DNA of 64,000 bases from Streptomyces toyocaensis (GCF_000725125.1 NZ_JFCB01000025.1:1-64000); one strand, 5' to 3'. Shown: positions 43,991-54,917, numbered from the stretch's first letter. Notes: a model not told the origin generated them from the letters alone. Program-made: numbers and translations.

Positions 43991-45361
43991 TCAGCGGGGC
44001 AGCGCCCGCAGCAACAGCCGGCGCGGCCGGAGCGTGATGCCGATCCGGGGCCGGGGGTCGGAGCCGGGCGCGTGCTCGAACCGGTAGGCGCAGGCGATCG
44101 CCGCGGTGATGAGTGTGAGCTCGGCCATCGAGAAGTGGTCACTGGGGCATTTGCGGTTGCCCACGCCGAACGGGCTCATCGCGTACCGGGGCACGTCCTT
44201 CGCGCGCTCGGGGAGCCAGCGGTCCGGGTCGAACTCCTCGTTCCGCTCGTACGACCGCCCGTCGCGCTGGATGGCGTAGGGACTGTGGATGAGGTCCGCC
44301 CCCTCGGGAATGCGGTATCCGCCGAGTTCCGTGTCGGCCACCGCACGGCGGGTCAATATCCACACGGCCGGATGCAGCCGCAGGGTCTCGGTCACGACAT
44401 TCGCGGTGTACGTCAGCTTCCGGACGTCCTCGAATGCGACGGGGCGGTCACCGACGACGGTTCTCACCTCGTCGCGGATCTTGTCGCCGAGTTCCGGGTG
44501 CTCGGTGAGAACCAGGAGCAGGGACATGACCGTGGCTCCGACGGTTTCGCTGCCGGGGGTGAGTATGGCGATGACCTGGTCGTGGATCTCCTGTTCCCCG
44601 ATGGGCTCGCCATTGTCGTCCTTCGCCTCCAGCAAAGCCGTCAGCAAATCGTTCGGCTTTTGACCGCTAGCACGTCGGTCGGCGACGATCTCGTCCACCA
44701 GGACGTGCAAATCGGCCAGGGCCCGGTTGAATTCCCGGTTGGCCGGAAGAGGTATCTTGTAGAGCGGTCCGAGCGGCACCACCATCCGCTGGTACATGCC
44801 ACTGAAGAGCGAGGCGAGGTCGGTGCAGATGCGCTCGGCCCGGGCGTCCATGTAACTGCCGCGCATCAGGCAGCGGGCCGCGACCCTCACCGCCACGCGG
44901 AAGGACTCCATCGTCACGTCCAGCACCTCGCCGGAGCGCCAGCGCTCCACGAGCGCGTGCGCCTCCTCCGCCATGATCGGCCCGTGGTCGGGGATCGCGT
45001 CGAGCCGGAACGCGGGCTGGATGGTGCGGCGCTGACGCCGGTGCAGCGAGCCGTTGGCGGTGGCCACTCCCTCCTTGCCGAGGAGGGCCTCCAGGGACTC
45101 CCACAGCGGTCCGGCGATGATGTAGTCGGGACTCAGTGCCACCGCCCCGGTGAGGGCGGGAGTGGTGACGGCGTACACCGTCTTCGGTCCGAGCCTCAGG
45201 CGCACGACCTCCCCGTGCTCGCGCAGCCGGGACATGAACGCCAGCGGATCGCGCGCCAGCCTCCAGCCGTGGCCGAGGAGGGGGACGCCTCCGCCGGCCA
45301 AGGGCGGCTCGCGCAGTGCGGCCGCCGCGGACGCATCGGGGTTCACCGACTCGACGCTCAT
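43991..45361 (-). CDS. cyp170A: cytochrome P450 CYP170-type, albaflavenone synthase
   Basis: A 456-residue P450. Heme ligand Cys405 is in [17 protein letters not shown], a non-standard C-P-S-D in place of C-x-G. The ExxR motif is ETLR (325-328), and the I-helix reads [17 protein letters not shown] instead of AGxET. CYP170A1 oxidises epi-isozizaene to albaflavenol and albaflavenone and has a second, terpene-synthase-like site with a DDxxD motif (known). Here the comparable sequence is DDNGE (248-252). The ATG overlaps the stop of the synthase gene (ATGA), so they form an operon. Confidence 0.95.
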   Translation of the reverse strand: MSVESVNPDASAAAALREPPLAGGGVPLLGHGWRLARDPLAFMSRLREHGEVVRLRLGPKTVYAVTTPALTGAVALSPDYIIAGPLWESLEALLGKEGVATANGSLHRRQRRTIQPAFRLDAIPDHGPIMAEEAHALVERWRSGEVLDVTMESFRVAVRVAARCLMRGSYMDARAERICTDLASLFSGMYQRMVVPLGPLYKIPLPANREFNRALADLHVLVDEIVADRRASGQKPNDLLTALLEAKDDNGEPIGEQEIHDQVIAILTPGSETVGATVMSLLLVLTEHPELGDKIRDEVRTVVGDRPVAFEDVRKLTYTANVVTETLRLHPAVWILTRRAVADTELGGYRIPEGADLIHSPYAIQRDGRSYERNEEFDPDRWLPERAKDVPRYAMSPFGVGNRKCPSDHFSMAELTLITAAIACAYRFEHAPGSDPRPRIGITLRPRRLLLRALPR

Positions 45362-46443
45362 GACTCACCTGCCGCTTCGTTGTTGACGTACGGGGGCGTG
45401 GACCGGTCGTCCCAGCTGTCGACCCGGTACCGGCCGGACTCGTGGTGGAACCAGTAGACGGAACTGAACCAGTTCCTCATGTTGCCGACGCAGGCGCGCA
45501 CGGCGGTGCTCGTCTCCTTTCCTCCCACCGTGCCGTCGTCGAGGACGTCGGCGAGGCGTAAGGCGTCCCTTTCCGCGTCCTGGAATTCGCGTATGCATTC
45601 CTCGACGCGACGTCTCACTTCGGCGATCGCCTCTTCGAGTGACAGCCCCTCGTGAGTGACGAGACTGATTCCGAGATTGTGCACCTCGCTTCCCGCTATT
45701 TCCTTCGGGAGCGAACACAGGTCGTTGTACCAGGCGGCGAATTCCTGACTGAGCAGCGCCGCCCGCCGGTAGGCCGGATTCTTCCTCACTCCGTCCGGGA
45801 GTTCGGTGCCCGCGCTCGGTTCCAGGAGATCGGTCCAGATCCAGTGCGCGAAGGTGAGCCGGCGCAGTTCCAGGTATTCCTCGACGGTGGGGACGATGCC
45901 CTCCGTGCGGTTGTGGAATTCCCGGTCGTACGCCTCGATCACCCCATGGAAGTGCCGGGCGAACCGGGCGTTCCACGTATCCGGCAGGAAGGCGTACAGC
46001 CGTCGCACGCTGTCCGCGAGCCCGGCCACCACCGGATCCTCGTGCCCCAGGTGATCGGCGGGGCTGTCGAGAGCGGTGTGCAGCCGGTCCTTCAACCGCC
46101 GCCAGGCGGCGGGGCGGCCGTGCACGATGTCGCGGTCGTGCCGGTCGTCCCAGACGAAGAACCACGCGCTGTAGTCCGCGATCGCCTGCAGGACCTCGTC
46201 GGGGGCACCCAGGTAGTAGCCCGCCATAAGGTCGGTGTAGCACAGCCCATCGGCATGTTCCTCCACCGCGCCCTCGGACATGAGCCGCTTTTCGAGCAGC
46301 CACGCCCTCGTGCTCTGCTGAAGGCTCGGCCAATACGGGTGGAGTTGCCGGGGGAACGCGGCCTCGATCACCGGGAGAGACAGCGCCGGTGGAACTGCGA
46401 TGGTGGTCGGTGTCGATGTGGTGCCGTGTGACAAAGCATGCAC
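45358..46443 (-). CDS. cyc1: epi-isozizaene synthase (sesquiterpene cyclase)
   Basis: A 361-residue class I terpene cyclase that converts farnesyl diphosphate to epi-isozizaene. Metal-binding motifs: D99DRHD in [11 protein letters not shown], and the triad N240-D-L-C-S244-L-P-K-E248. The sequence around [20 protein letters not shown] matches my memory of S. coelicolor EIZS, and the GTG at 46443 gives the same length. SD: GAGAGGGG. A 403-residue frame extends upstream but without support. It is followed by the CYP170 gene. Confidence 0.96.
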   Translation of the reverse strand: MHALSHGTTSTPTTIAVPPALSLPVIEAAFPRQLHPYWPSLQQSTRAWLLEKRLMSEGAVEEHADGLCYTDLMAGYYLGAPDEVLQAIADYSAWFFVWDDRHDRDIVHGRPAAWRRLKDRLHTALDSPADHLGHEDPVVAGLADSVRRLYAFLPDTWNARFARHFHGVIEAYDREFHNRTEGIVPTVEEYLELRRLTFAHWIWTDLLEPSAGTELPDGVRKNPAYRRAALLSQEFAAWYNDLCSLPKEIAGSEVHNLGISLVTHEGLSLEEAIAEVRRRVEECIREFQDAERDALRLADVLDDGTVGGKETSTAVRACVGNMRNWFSSVYWFHHESGRYRVDSWDDRSTPPYVNNEAAGES

Positions 46444-46589
46444 GAACAATCCCCTCTCAGCCGCCAGTCGGCGTGCCCCCGTCCCCCGAGCCGGGCGCAC
46501 GCCGCGTATCCACGCACCTCCATTCAGCACCACAAGTGACCGCTGTGGGAACGGATTTGCTTCTTTCACTACCTCTGGCCGCGCACAGA

Positions 46590-46635
46590 CGCACGGCGCC
46601 CGACCGGAAAGGCAGTCCCGGGCGAACGCCGTGCG
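46590..46635 (-). terminator. probable terminator of the peptide deformylase gene
   Basis: CGCACGGCG (46590-46598) pairs with CGCCGTGCG (46627-46635), extended by the inner pairing 46597-46602 with 46619-46624. It lies 40 bases after the minus-strand stop at 46675. Confidence 0.5.
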
Positions 46636-46674
46636 CGAGGAGGCGGAGGGGCCCCGTGAGGCTCCGTGGAGCGG

Positions 46675-47325
46675 TCAGTCGTTGGCGACCACGGGGTAAC
46701 GCGGCTCGTTCTCGGCCATCTGCCGCAGCGCCGCCTTGCGCTCCCGCTTGGACAGCCGGTCGATGTAGAGGTAGCCGTAGAGGTGATCCGTCTCGTGCTG
46801 CAAACACCGTGCGAAGTAGCCGGTGCCGCGTACCCGGATCGGGTTGCCCTTCTCGTCCTGCCCGGTCACCTCGGCGTAGTCGGGACGGGCCAGCGACGCG
46901 TACGCGGTGGGCACCGACAGACAGCCCTCGTTGCTGTCGTCCAGCCGGCGCTGTTCGGCGGGCAGTTCAACCGGCTTCGGGTTGCAGACCACACCGGTGT
47001 GCCGCACGCCCTCGTCGTCCGGGCAGTCGTAGACGAAGACCTTGAGGTCGACACCGATCTGGTTGGCGGCCAGGCCCACGCCCTCGGCGGTGCGCTGGCT
47101 GGCGAACATGTCGGCGACCAGCTGCTGGAACTCCTCGCCGAAGTCGGTGACGTCCCTGCACTCCTTGTGGAGCACCGGGTTGCCGACCACCGTGATCGGG
47201 CGCGAGGTCCCGCGCTCCCGCCAGGCCGCCTCGCGCTCCTCGCAGTCCTCCGTGTCGATGACGTACCCCTCGTCGTCGACGGGGAGCGCGCCCGCGTGCT
47301 GCTGATCGGTGTCCTGCTGAGCCAT
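46675..47325 (-). CDS. def: peptide deformylase
   Basis: Removes the formyl group from nascent proteins. The 216-residue protein has all three motifs: [17 protein letters not shown] (metal Cys) and QHETDHLYG (two metal His and the catalytic Glu). An N-terminal extension of ~50 residues precedes the catalytic domain. ATG at 47325 (MAQQDTDQQ). A short inverted repeat, GGGTACG/CGTACCC, lies upstream (47373-47398). Streptomyces usually has several def genes, so this may be one of a set. Confidence 0.94.
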   Translation of the reverse strand: MAQQDTDQQHAGALPVDDEGYVIDTEDCEEREAAWRERGTSRPITVVGNPVLHKECRDVTDFGEEFQQLVADMFASQRTAEGVGLAANQIGVDLKVFVYDCPDDEGVRHTGVVCNPKPVELPAEQRRLDDSNEGCLSVPTAYASLARPDYAEVTGQDEKGNPIRVRGTGYFARCLQHETDHLYGYLYIDRLSKRERKAALRQMAENEPRYPVVAND

Positions 47326-47402
47326 GACCGACGTGTGCCTTCCTGGGAAAAACCGGGGGTGGTGCTGATACAGGGTACGGCGAACGATCCGCGTACCCGC
47401 CC

Positions 47403-48383
47403 CTAACAGACCTCTTCCAGGTCCCGCCAGTCCCGGGAATCCGGGCTGTCCGCGACCCACCCGTCCAGCAGCCCCCGGACCAGCGAAGCCGGCGCGGCGA
47501 GACCGCACTCGCGCTCCGGAACCCACAACTGCCCGTCGGTGCGGTGGCCCAGCGGGCCGGGGTGACCCGGCTCACTGTGGTCGTGCGGGTCCAGGTGCTC
47601 GCCGTCGCCCTCGTCGGACGGCATCCGTGACTCCGAGCACATCCGGCACAGCAGCCGCACGGACGACGACCAGTCCTCGGCGGCGAAACCGGCGTCGGAG
47701 GCCAGCTGTTCCAGCGCGTCCCGGTCCGTCTCGGACGCGGCCTCCAGCAGCACCACCCAGGTCGGCACCGGCGACGGCGCCCACAACTCGATCTCGTCGA
47801 ACACCGGGTAGGTGTGCCCGGCCGCGGTGCTGCGCTCGCCGTGCGGTACACCGTCGTGCAGGACGACCTCGCCCCAGCGGCGCCCGGACGAGGGCAGCGG
47901 AATGGACAGCACCTCGATCCGGGCGGGGTCGAGGCGCCGCCCCCACACGACCTCCGCCTCCCCCTCCGGTGACAGCCGTACGGCGGCACTGCCCAGGTCC
48001 ATGCCGAGGGGCTCTCCGGAGTCGGTGGCCGGGCCGGGCACCTTGAGTCCGTAGGCCTGCCAGGCCCGCCGGGCCAGCGGCCAGTCCTGCAGGGCGGTGG
48101 CCGCGATGCCGACGTTCCACCAGTCGGGAGCCCCCGTGTCCCGGTCGAGCAGCGCCACGGCCCGCAGGCCGGCCGTCCGCGCCTGCTCCCAGTCGTGCCG
48201 GAACTTGTGCAGCAGCGCGAGGTTGAACCAGGACTCCGACAGCCAGGGTTCCAGATCGGCGGCACGTGTCAGCAGCGCGCCCGCGTCCTCGTACCGGCCG
48301 TCGCCGATGAGCGTGAACGCGCGGTCCGTGGCCTGCCGCCAGGAGGCGGAGGGCCGGTGCCGTCCCTTGCCGAAGATCCTCAC
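47403..48383 (-). CDS. tetratricopeptide repeat protein
   Basis: A 326-residue soluble protein. The first ~110 residues contain TPR-like helices ([20 protein letters not shown] and [19 protein letters not shown]). The C-terminal ~200 residues form a beta-rich domain with several Trp residues and the pair CRMCSES. No catalytic motif is seen. The start is uncertain: GTG at 48383 ([15 protein letters not shown]) fits my memory of homologues; an ATG at 48494 would add 37 residues. The function is unknown; a protein-interaction role is likely from the TPRs. Confidence 0.8.
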   Translation of the reverse strand: MRIFGKGRHRPSASWRQATDRAFTLIGDGRYEDAGALLTRAADLEPWLSESWFNLALLHKFRHDWEQARTAGLRAVALLDRDTGAPDWWNVGIAATALQDWPLARRAWQAYGLKVPGPATDSGEPLGMDLGSAAVRLSPEGEAEVVWGRRLDPARIEVLSIPLPSSGRRWGEVVLHDGVPHGERSTAAGHTYPVFDEIELWAPSPVPTWVVLLEAASETDRDALEQLASDAGFAAEDWSSSVRLLCRMCSESRMPSDEGDGEHLDPHDHSEPGHPGPLGHRTDGQLWVPERECGLAAPASLVRGLLDGWVADSPDSRDWRDLEEVC

Positions 48384-48540
48384 GATTCCCGCCTGCCAGT
48401 TCCGTTCGGTGGGCCGGCCGTACCGATCCGCGCCCCCGGACACCCTCTCCTTCGCATCCAACCACGTACGGCCGCGAGGACGCTCATTACCCATGGGTTA
48501 CCCAGCCTTGCCCGGGGTCAGACAGCCCTGTTCGCGGCTC

Positions 48541-49788
48541 TCACCACGACCGGTCTCCGTGTGCACGCTCCCCCTCCGTATTCCGTGACAGCACCCGGGC
48601 CAGCGCTTCGACGACCTCCGGCGCGTACTCCCCGGCGGTAGCGAGCCGCAGTTCCTCGAGCGCGGCCAGCGCCCCGCCGGGCCCTCCTTCCCGGGACTTC
48701 TCCTCGTACGCGTTCACCACGCGGACGATCCGCGCGGCCGGCGGCTGCTCCGGGTGCGGGTCGGCCTGGCGCTCGACGATCCCGGCCACCCGGGGGTCCA
48801 CTCCCGTCTGGCGCACCACGGCGCCGCCGAGCAGCGCGATCCGCCGCTGCTCGGAGACCGGCAGGACTGCGGTGGCGCCCGCGGGGACCGGGTCGACGAG
48901 GCTGAGCTGACCGATGTCGTGCATCAGGGCCGCGTACTCCAGCACGGTCAGCTCGGGCTCGGTCAGCCCCAGGTCCCGGCCGACCGCCTGGCTGAGCGCG
49001 GCGACCCGGCGGGCGTGCCCGGCGGGGGTGTACCCGGCGATCTCGGTGGCCCGCGCGAGGGAGGCGATGGTCTGCCGGTAGGTGGCGCGCACGGCGGCGT
49101 ACCGCCGGTAGGACAGCTGGGCGAGCAGCAGGGGAACGGAGAAGACGGGCAGCGCCCACAGCCCGACGACCGCGACCCCGAGCGCCATCACCGCGCCCGT
49201 GGCGACGACGGCCGCGCCGATGCCGGGCACGGCGCGCAGTTCGTCCCGCAGCGTCGGCAGGAAGGGCCAGCCGGTACGGGAGTGGGCCAGCGCGGCGGCG
49301 AGCACGGCGTCGCACAGCGCGGTGAGGGACAGCAGGGCCAGCAGCAGCAGCGCGTGGGAGGGTCCCTCCCAGTCGTCGAAGGCGCCCCGGCCGTGCAGGG
49401 GCTGGAAGCAGACGGCGACGAAGCCGACGGTCAGCACCCGGCGGGCCTGCGGTTCGAGTGCGGGCCCGCCCCCACGCCCGACGTGCGGCACGCTGCCGAG
49501 CAGGGACGCGGCGAGCACCACGGTGACGACCTGGGCGGCACCGTGGTGGGTCGGCCGCCCCGCCGTCTCGCCGAGCAGCGCGTACGAGAGCGAGCCCGCG
49601 GCGGCGAGCGGCGCGGCCTCCCGGATCCGGGTCCCGCTGCGCCGGGTGAGTTCGCCGACGGTGACGAGCACCCCGAACGCCAGGGCGGTGCCCCGCTCCG
49701 CGACGCCGTTGTAGAGGGTGCTGCCCAGGGAGCCCGCGGCGAGGACGGCGGCGCACAGGTGCACCACGGTGTGCAGCCGCGGCCTCAC
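48541..49788 (-). CDS. membrane HD-domain protein, degenerate HD-GYP
   Basis: A 415-residue protein. The N-terminal ~230 residues contain about six transmembrane helices. The C-terminal domain has HARRVAALSQAVGRDLG and YAALMHDIGQLSL, an HD phosphohydrolase pair, but the later HHE...GYP of active HD-GYP enzymes is missing. It may have lost cyclic-di-GMP phosphodiesterase activity or have another substrate. Its ATG overlaps the stop of the next HD-GYP gene (ATGA), so both are translated together. Streptomyces HD-GYP proteins HdgA/HdgB may correspond; I am not certain. Confidence 0.85.
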   Translation of the reverse strand: MRPRLHTVVHLCAAVLAAGSLGSTLYNGVAERGTALAFGVLVTVGELTRRSGTRIREAAPLAAAGSLSYALLGETAGRPTHHGAAQVVTVVLAASLLGSVPHVGRGGGPALEPQARRVLTVGFVAVCFQPLHGRGAFDDWEGPSHALLLLALLSLTALCDAVLAAALAHSRTGWPFLPTLRDELRAVPGIGAAVVATGAVMALGVAVVGLWALPVFSVPLLLAQLSYRRYAAVRATYRQTIASLARATEIAGYTPAGHARRVAALSQAVGRDLGLTEPELTVLEYAALMHDIGQLSLVDPVPAGATAVLPVSEQRRIALLGGAVVRQTGVDPRVAGIVERQADPHPEQPPAARIVRVVNAYEEKSREGGPGGALAALEELRLATAGEYAPEVVEALARVLSRNTEGERAHGDRSW

Positions 49789-51164
49789 CGGCGCGCTCCC
49801 GGCCGGCCGGTCACCGGTGCGGCGGGCCCGGGCAGGGCGGCGGAGCGGTCGTCGTCGGCGGTCACCGCCGGATGCCAGCCCGCCCGGCCGATCGCGCGGA
49901 CCAGCGCGCCGACCATCCGCGGGTCGAAGTGGGTGCCCGCGCAGCGCCGGAGCTCCTCCAGCGCCACGGGAACGGGCCGTGCCCTGCTGTAGGAGCGGGT
50001 GGAGGTCATCGCGTCGAAGGCGTCGGCCACGGCGACCACCCGCGCGGACTCGGGGATCTGACCGCCCGCCAGCCCGTAGGGGTAGCCCGAGCCGTCGAGC
50101 CGCTCATGGTGGTGCAGCACGGCCGCCCGGGCCTCGCCGAGGAAGGAGATCCCCCGCACCATCTCGTGCCCGTACTCGGGGTGCAGTTCGATCACCCGGC
50201 GTTCCTCGGGGGTCAGGGGACCGTTCTTGGTCAGCAGCCGGGTGGGGACGCCGAGCTTGCCGACGTCGTGCAGGATGCCCGCGAAGCGGAGCACCTCCAC
50301 CCGCTCGTCGTCGAGTCCGAGTTCCCGCGCGATCATCATGGAGGCCCGTCCGACGCGCTCGCTGTGCCCGCGCGTGTAGCCGTCCTTGATGTCGACGGCC
50401 TGGACGAGGGCGCGGATCGTGGCCTGGTGGGCGGCCCGCTCCCGGTGGTACTGGGCGAACGCCCACCACGAGACGCCCATCGGCAGCAGCACGAGCAGTG
50501 CCGCCACGGGGCCGTAGGCGCTGCGCCACAGCAGCGCCATCATGAGCCCGGCGAGGGCGTGCACGGTCAGCGGTGCCAGCGACCTCAGGAACTGCCGGCG
50601 CCACGTGGCCAGGGCGGCGGCGCGCCTCCCGCGCGGACGCGCCCCGGACGCCGGCGCCAGGACGCCGCCGTCGATCAGGGTGAGGACCAGGCAGAACGCC
50701 AGGACCGCTGCCCCGGCGGTCGCGAGTGCCCCCGGCACGTCGCAGTCCGCCACCGTGTCCGGGCCCCCGGCCGCCCCGTGGACCCGGCCCGCGGCCCACA
50801 CGGCGACCACGAGCCGGCCGGCCCGCCAGAGCCTGCGCGCCAGGTGCGGCCGCTGCTCCACGGGAAGCAGCAGCGCCCCGGGCAGCGCGACCAGCGCCGC
50901 GGCGTGCGGCGGCAGCAGAAAGGCCCCGGCGAGCAGGACGGGGTAGAAGGTGCCGCCCGGATGCGGTGCGGCCACGAGGCGCGAACGGGCGAGGCGCTCG
51001 CACCCGGCGTACACGGCGGCGAGCAGAACGACCGGCCACCACGGGACGCCCGGGTCCGCCGGGTCGCCCGGGAACGGGAGCCCCGGCGGGGGGACCACAC
51101 AGAGCAGGGCCAGCAAGGTGACACCGGCGACATACGCCAGGGCCCGCGCCGGTAACGCCTCCAT
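49785..51164 (-). CDS. membrane HD-GYP domain phosphodiesterase
   Basis: A 459-residue protein with six to seven transmembrane helices in the first ~275 residues, then a complete HD-GYP domain: YTRGHSERVGRASM, AGILHDVGKLGVP (HD), ELHPEYGHEMV and HHERLDGSGYPYGL (GYP), then AVADAFDAMTS. All metal-ligand residues expected for cyclic-di-GMP hydrolysis are visible. The ATG at 51164 follows GGGGAGGGG. It lies just downstream of rsrA (144 bp) and is coupled to a degenerate paralogue, suggesting a heteromeric or regulated pair. Confidence 0.9.
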   Translation of the reverse strand: MEALPARALAYVAGVTLLALLCVVPPPGLPFPGDPADPGVPWWPVVLLAAVYAGCERLARSRLVAAPHPGGTFYPVLLAGAFLLPPHAAALVALPGALLLPVEQRPHLARRLWRAGRLVVAVWAAGRVHGAAGGPDTVADCDVPGALATAGAAVLAFCLVLTLIDGGVLAPASGARPRGRRAAALATWRRQFLRSLAPLTVHALAGLMMALLWRSAYGPVAALLVLLPMGVSWWAFAQYHRERAAHQATIRALVQAVDIKDGYTRGHSERVGRASMMIARELGLDDERVEVLRFAGILHDVGKLGVPTRLLTKNGPLTPEERRVIELHPEYGHEMVRGISFLGEARAAVLHHHERLDGSGYPYGLAGGQIPESARVVAVADAFDAMTSTRSYSRARPVPVALEELRRCAGTHFDPRMVGALVRAIGRAGWHPAVTADDDRSAALPGPAAPVTGRPGARR

Positions 51165-51308
51165 GAGCCCCTCCCCGACCGTGCCCGCCGCACGCGGCCC
51201 GCCATCTGCCAGGCTCAGGAGCCTAGGCCGGAGTCCAGGACCGCGACGGGCCGATAACCGGGGGATTAGCACGTACGAGTGACACCGCGGGCCGGGAGGG
51301 GCGGGGTG

Positions 51309-51616
51309 TCAGGACTCCTGCGGTGTGACCGGTGAAGCCGTGACGTCCTGCTCGGGCACGGCCTGACCGGAGCGGATCAGGTCGATCCGGCCCATGACCT
51401 TGGAGCGCAGGTCGCCCGGCACGTCGTCCTGCCCGCAACAGCGCTTGACCAGCTTCTTCACCGCCTGCTCGAGCCCGTACTTCTCCAGGCACGGCGAGCA
51501 TTCCTCGAAGTGGTGCTCGAACTTCACGCAGTCGGCATCCGGCATCTCGCGGTCGAGGAACTCGTAGAGATGATCGAGGATTTCGCTGCAATCCGTCTCG
51601 TGCGGCTCTCCGCAGC

Positions 51617-51620
<4 letters not shown>
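51309..51620 (-). CDS. rsrA: zinc-binding anti-sigma factor RsrA
   Basis: A 103-residue ZAS-family anti-sigma factor. The residues known in S. coelicolor RsrA are all present: Cys3, His7, Cys11, Cys31, His37, Cys41, Cys44, Cys61 and Cys62. Zinc-bound reduced RsrA holds SigR; disulfide stress oxidises the Cys pair and releases it (known). The ATG overlaps the sigR stop (ATGA), ensuring balanced production. The C-terminal ~25 residues are disordered. Confidence 0.96.
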
Positions 51621-52303
<683 letters not shown>

Positions 52304-52526
52304 CTCCTCCGATGTCGTCGCGAGACCGGAACCGGTCTCACCCGAATCGGAGGATAGACGACGATCCGGTCCGCCCGCCGCCCGAATCGGGGCGGTCCTG
52401 GCCGCGTGCAGCACCGTCCAGTCCAGGTCGGCGCGGGCACTGCGGCTCGGGCAGAACATGGAACCCATGCGGCGGACTTCCTCTCCTACGACGTCTGTGC
52501 CGACGAGCGGCACGTACGCCCCTCCC

Positions 52527-52552
52527 AACAGCGGGAGCCGCCCGCGCATTCC
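52527..52552 (-). promoter_or_regulatory. SigR-dependent promoter (sigRp2-type)
   Basis: On the minus strand GGAAT (52552-52548) and GTT (52529-52527) are separated by exactly 18 bases, the SigR consensus. It is about 60 bases upstream of the ATG at 52468 and just after the hydrolase stop. Confidence 0.85.
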
Positions 52553-52559
52553 CGGCGCC

Positions 52560-53219
52560 TCAGCCGAGCGTCCCGGTCCACCGCACGACGGCGTCCGTGA
52601 CGACCGCCACGGCCTCCTCCTGCGTGATGCCGGCCCTTTTCGGCACGGCGAAGCCGTGATCGCCGTGGGGCACCTCGACCAGCTCGTAGGCCCCGTCGGG
52701 GAACTCCCCGGGTCTGCCGAACGGGTCGTTGCCGCCCTGGACGACGAGGGTGGGCACGCCCGCACCCAGCAGTTCGCCGGCCCGGGACTTCTCGGGCCTG
52801 CCCGGCGGGTGCAGCGGGAAGCTCAGGGCGAGTACGGCGCGGGCGCCGAGTTCCGCGGCGGTGCGGCAGGCGACGCGGGCTCCGGCGCTGCGCCCGCCCG
52901 AGATCACCGGCAGGCCCGGCGCGGTCAGCGCGGGCCAGACGCCGCGCCAGCCGGCGTCCAGGGTCTTCGGCGCGGGGGCCACCTTCCTGCCGGCCACCCG
53001 CCAGGGCTGTTCGACGAGGGCGACGGTCACGCCGTGCGCGGGCAGCCCGGCGGCCAGCGCCCGGAGGTCACGAGCCTCGATCCCGCCGCCGGCGCCGTGA
53101 CTCACCGCGAGGACGAGGCGGGCACCGCGCCCGGCGCTGCGCCACGTCACACGGGCGGTGCCGGCGTCCGTCTCGACGCTCTCGGTCGTCTCTGACGTGT
53201 CTGTCGTGTCGGGGGTCAC
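52560..53219 (-). CDS. alpha/beta hydrolase family protein
   Basis: A 219-residue alpha/beta hydrolase. Nucleophile elbow: [12 protein letters not shown] (Ser in GRSAG). Acid: [10 protein letters not shown] (Asp). Base: [13 protein letters not shown] (His). The oxyanion region is AVSHGAGGG. The start is GTG at 53219, one base after the SRAP gene stop, so both are probably one transcript. The substrate is unknown; related proteins are esterase-like. The SigR promoter lies just downstream, so readthrough into sigR is possible. Confidence 0.88.
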
Positions 53220-53220
53220 G

Positions 53221-54036
53221 TCAGAAGAGTGTGCCCTCTTCCGGCGCGGCCAGCTCCTTCAGCAGCTCCGGCCCGTTGTTGCGGACGTTGCTGACTGCCG
53301 TGGCGACCGGGTAGGCGCGCATCAGGCCGGCGGGCGGCGGGGCGAGCAGCCCGCGCAGCTCGTCGACGTCCGTGCGGGCGGGGTCCAGCCAGGCGTCCCA
53401 GCGGTCCGGCGTGAGCATCAGCGGCATCCGGGGGTGGATCTCGGCGAGGGCGTGCGGGCCCTCGGCGGGGGAAACGGCGAGCGGAGAGGTCTCCGCCTCG
53501 GTGGTGATCACCGAGCACGTCACCCACCAGGCCCTGGGGTGGTCGTCCGGCAGCGTCCTGTCCCGCCAGAACTCGTACAGCCCGGCCATGGCGAACACCG
53601 AGCCGTCGGCCGGCGTCACGAAGTAGGGCTGCTTGCGGGGCCGCTTCTTCCTGCCCTCGGCCTCCAGGTCCCGCTCCTGCTTGCCGGTGACCCACTCGTA
53701 GTAGCCGTCGGCGGGGAGGATGCAGCGCCGGGAGGAGAAGGCGCGGCGGTAGGACGGCTTCTCGTGGACGGTCTCGGCGCGGGCGTTGATCATCCGGGCG
53801 CCGCCCTCGGGGGTCTTGGACCAGGAGGGCACCAGTCCCCAGGTGAGCGTCCGCAGCTGCCGCACCGGGCGGGGTCCGGCCTCGTCCTTGAGGGCACGGT
53901 CGAGTACGGCGTAGACCTGCTTGGTCGGCGCCACGTTGTAGTCGGGCTCCAGGGTCTCCTCCGGCTCCCACTTCTCCACCCCGAAGATCCCCGCGAGGTC
54001 CTCGGGCCTGCGACTCGCTGCATACCGTCCGCACAT
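53221..54036 (-). CDS. SRAP-family abasic-site-processing protein (HMCES/YedK)
   Basis: A 271-residue SRAP protein. Catalytic Cys2 is exposed after Met removal (MCGRYAAS). It forms a thiazolidine link with abasic sites in single-stranded DNA (known). Other conserved parts: DYNVAPTKQVYAV, WGLVPSWSK, INARAETVHEKPSYR, RCILPADGYYEW and the catalytic His in IHPRMPLML. ATG at 54036; a much longer frame upstream is antisense to the peptidase gene. It is divergent from that peptidase. Confidence 0.94.
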   Translation of the reverse strand: MCGRYAASRRPEDLAGIFGVEKWEPEETLEPDYNVAPTKQVYAVLDRALKDEAGPRPVRQLRTLTWGLVPSWSKTPEGGARMINARAETVHEKPSYRRAFSSRRCILPADGYYEWVTGKQERDLEAEGRKKRPRKQPYFVTPADGSVFAMAGLYEFWRDRTLPDDHPRAWWVTCSVITTEAETSPLAVSPAEGPHALAEIHPRMPLMLTPDRWDAWLDPARTDVDELRGLLAPPPAGLMRAYPVATAVSNVRNNGPELLKELAAPEEGTLF

Positions 54037-54087
54037 ACATGCAACACTGCCAGACTCCGTACGCACACAGGGAGCGATCCGAAACGC

Positions 54088-54819
54088 ATGGAAAGCATGG
54101 CCAGCACCGCGTCCGCCTCGCTCGCCTCCCTCTGGGACGAGGTGTCCGGGACCCAGCCCGACCCCGATGTGTGGGTGGTCGTCGCCACCCTCGTCGCCGC
54201 GGCCGCCGTCGTCGTACCGCAGGGGCCGTGGCGGCTGTCCCGCAACGCCATCACCATCGCCCACGAGGGCGGGCACGGCCTGGTGGCCCTGCTCACCGGC
54301 CGCACGCTGACGGGGATACGCCTGCACTCCGACACCAGCGGCCTCACCGTCAGCCGCGGCAAGCCGGACGGCATCGGCATGATCCTCACCGCCGCGGCCG
54401 GCTACACCGCTCCCCCGCTGCTGGGCCTGGGCGGCGCCGCGCTGCTCGGGGCCGGACGCATCACGCTGCTGCTGTGGCTGGCCACGGCGCTGCTGGTGGC
54501 GATGCTGGTGATGATCCGCAACGCCTACGGGGCGCTGTCGGTGCTCGTCACCGGCGGCACGTTCGTCCTGGTGTCCTGGCTGGCCGGCCCGCAGGTACAG
54601 GCGGCGTTCGCGTACGCCGTGGTGTGGTTCCTGCTGCTCGGCGGGGTGCGCCCGGCGTTCGAGCTGCAGGCCAAGCGGGCGCGTGGCGGTGCGGGGGACT
54701 CGGACGCGGACCAGCTGTCGCGGCTGACCCACGTGCCGGCGGGGCTGTGGCTGTTCCTGTTCCACGCGGTGTCGCTGTGCGCGCTGCTCGGCGGCGGCAG
54801 GTGGCTGCTGGGCCTGTGA
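54088..54819 (+). CDS. M50-like membrane metallopeptidase
   Basis: A 243-residue membrane protein with an HEGGH motif (ITIAHEGGHGLVALL, residues ~67-81) in the second hydrophobic segment, matching the HExxH zinc site of M50 peptidases. About six helices follow. The second metal ligand motif (LDG/NPDG) of site-2 proteases is not clearly visible; a PDGIGM stretch might serve. The start is ATG at 54088 or 54097. It may cleave within the membrane, but targets are unknown. Confidence 0.82.
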   Translation: MESMASTASASLASLWDEVSGTQPDPDVWVVVATLVAAAAVVVPQGPWRLSRNAITIAHEGGHGLVALLTGRTLTGIRLHSDTSGLTVSRGKPDGIGMILTAAAGYTAPPLLGLGGAALLGAGRITLLLWLATALLVAMLVMIRNAYGALSVLVTGGTFVLVSWLAGPQVQAAFAYAVVWFLLLGGVRPAFELQAKRARGGAGDSDADQLSRLTHVPAGLWLFLFHAVSLCALLGGGRWLLGL

Positions 54820-54917
54820 GCCGACGGCGCCCGCGGGCGGGAAGCCGCGCGGGTCCCCGCCGTCTCACCCGCGGACGACGAACGGCCTCGCCACCGCCCG
54901 CCTTATAGAGTGGCCCC

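Noticed and set aside
47373-47398. GGGTACG/CGTACCC inverted repeat as a terminator for the TPR gene
   Set aside because: Stem is only 7 bp with a 12-nt loop and no T run; it may be part of the def promoter instead.
54088-54165. DUF or fused SRAP-peptidase reading frame across 53158-54819
   Set aside because: The open plus-strand frame upstream of 54088 is antisense to the SRAP gene and lacks a start with an SD.
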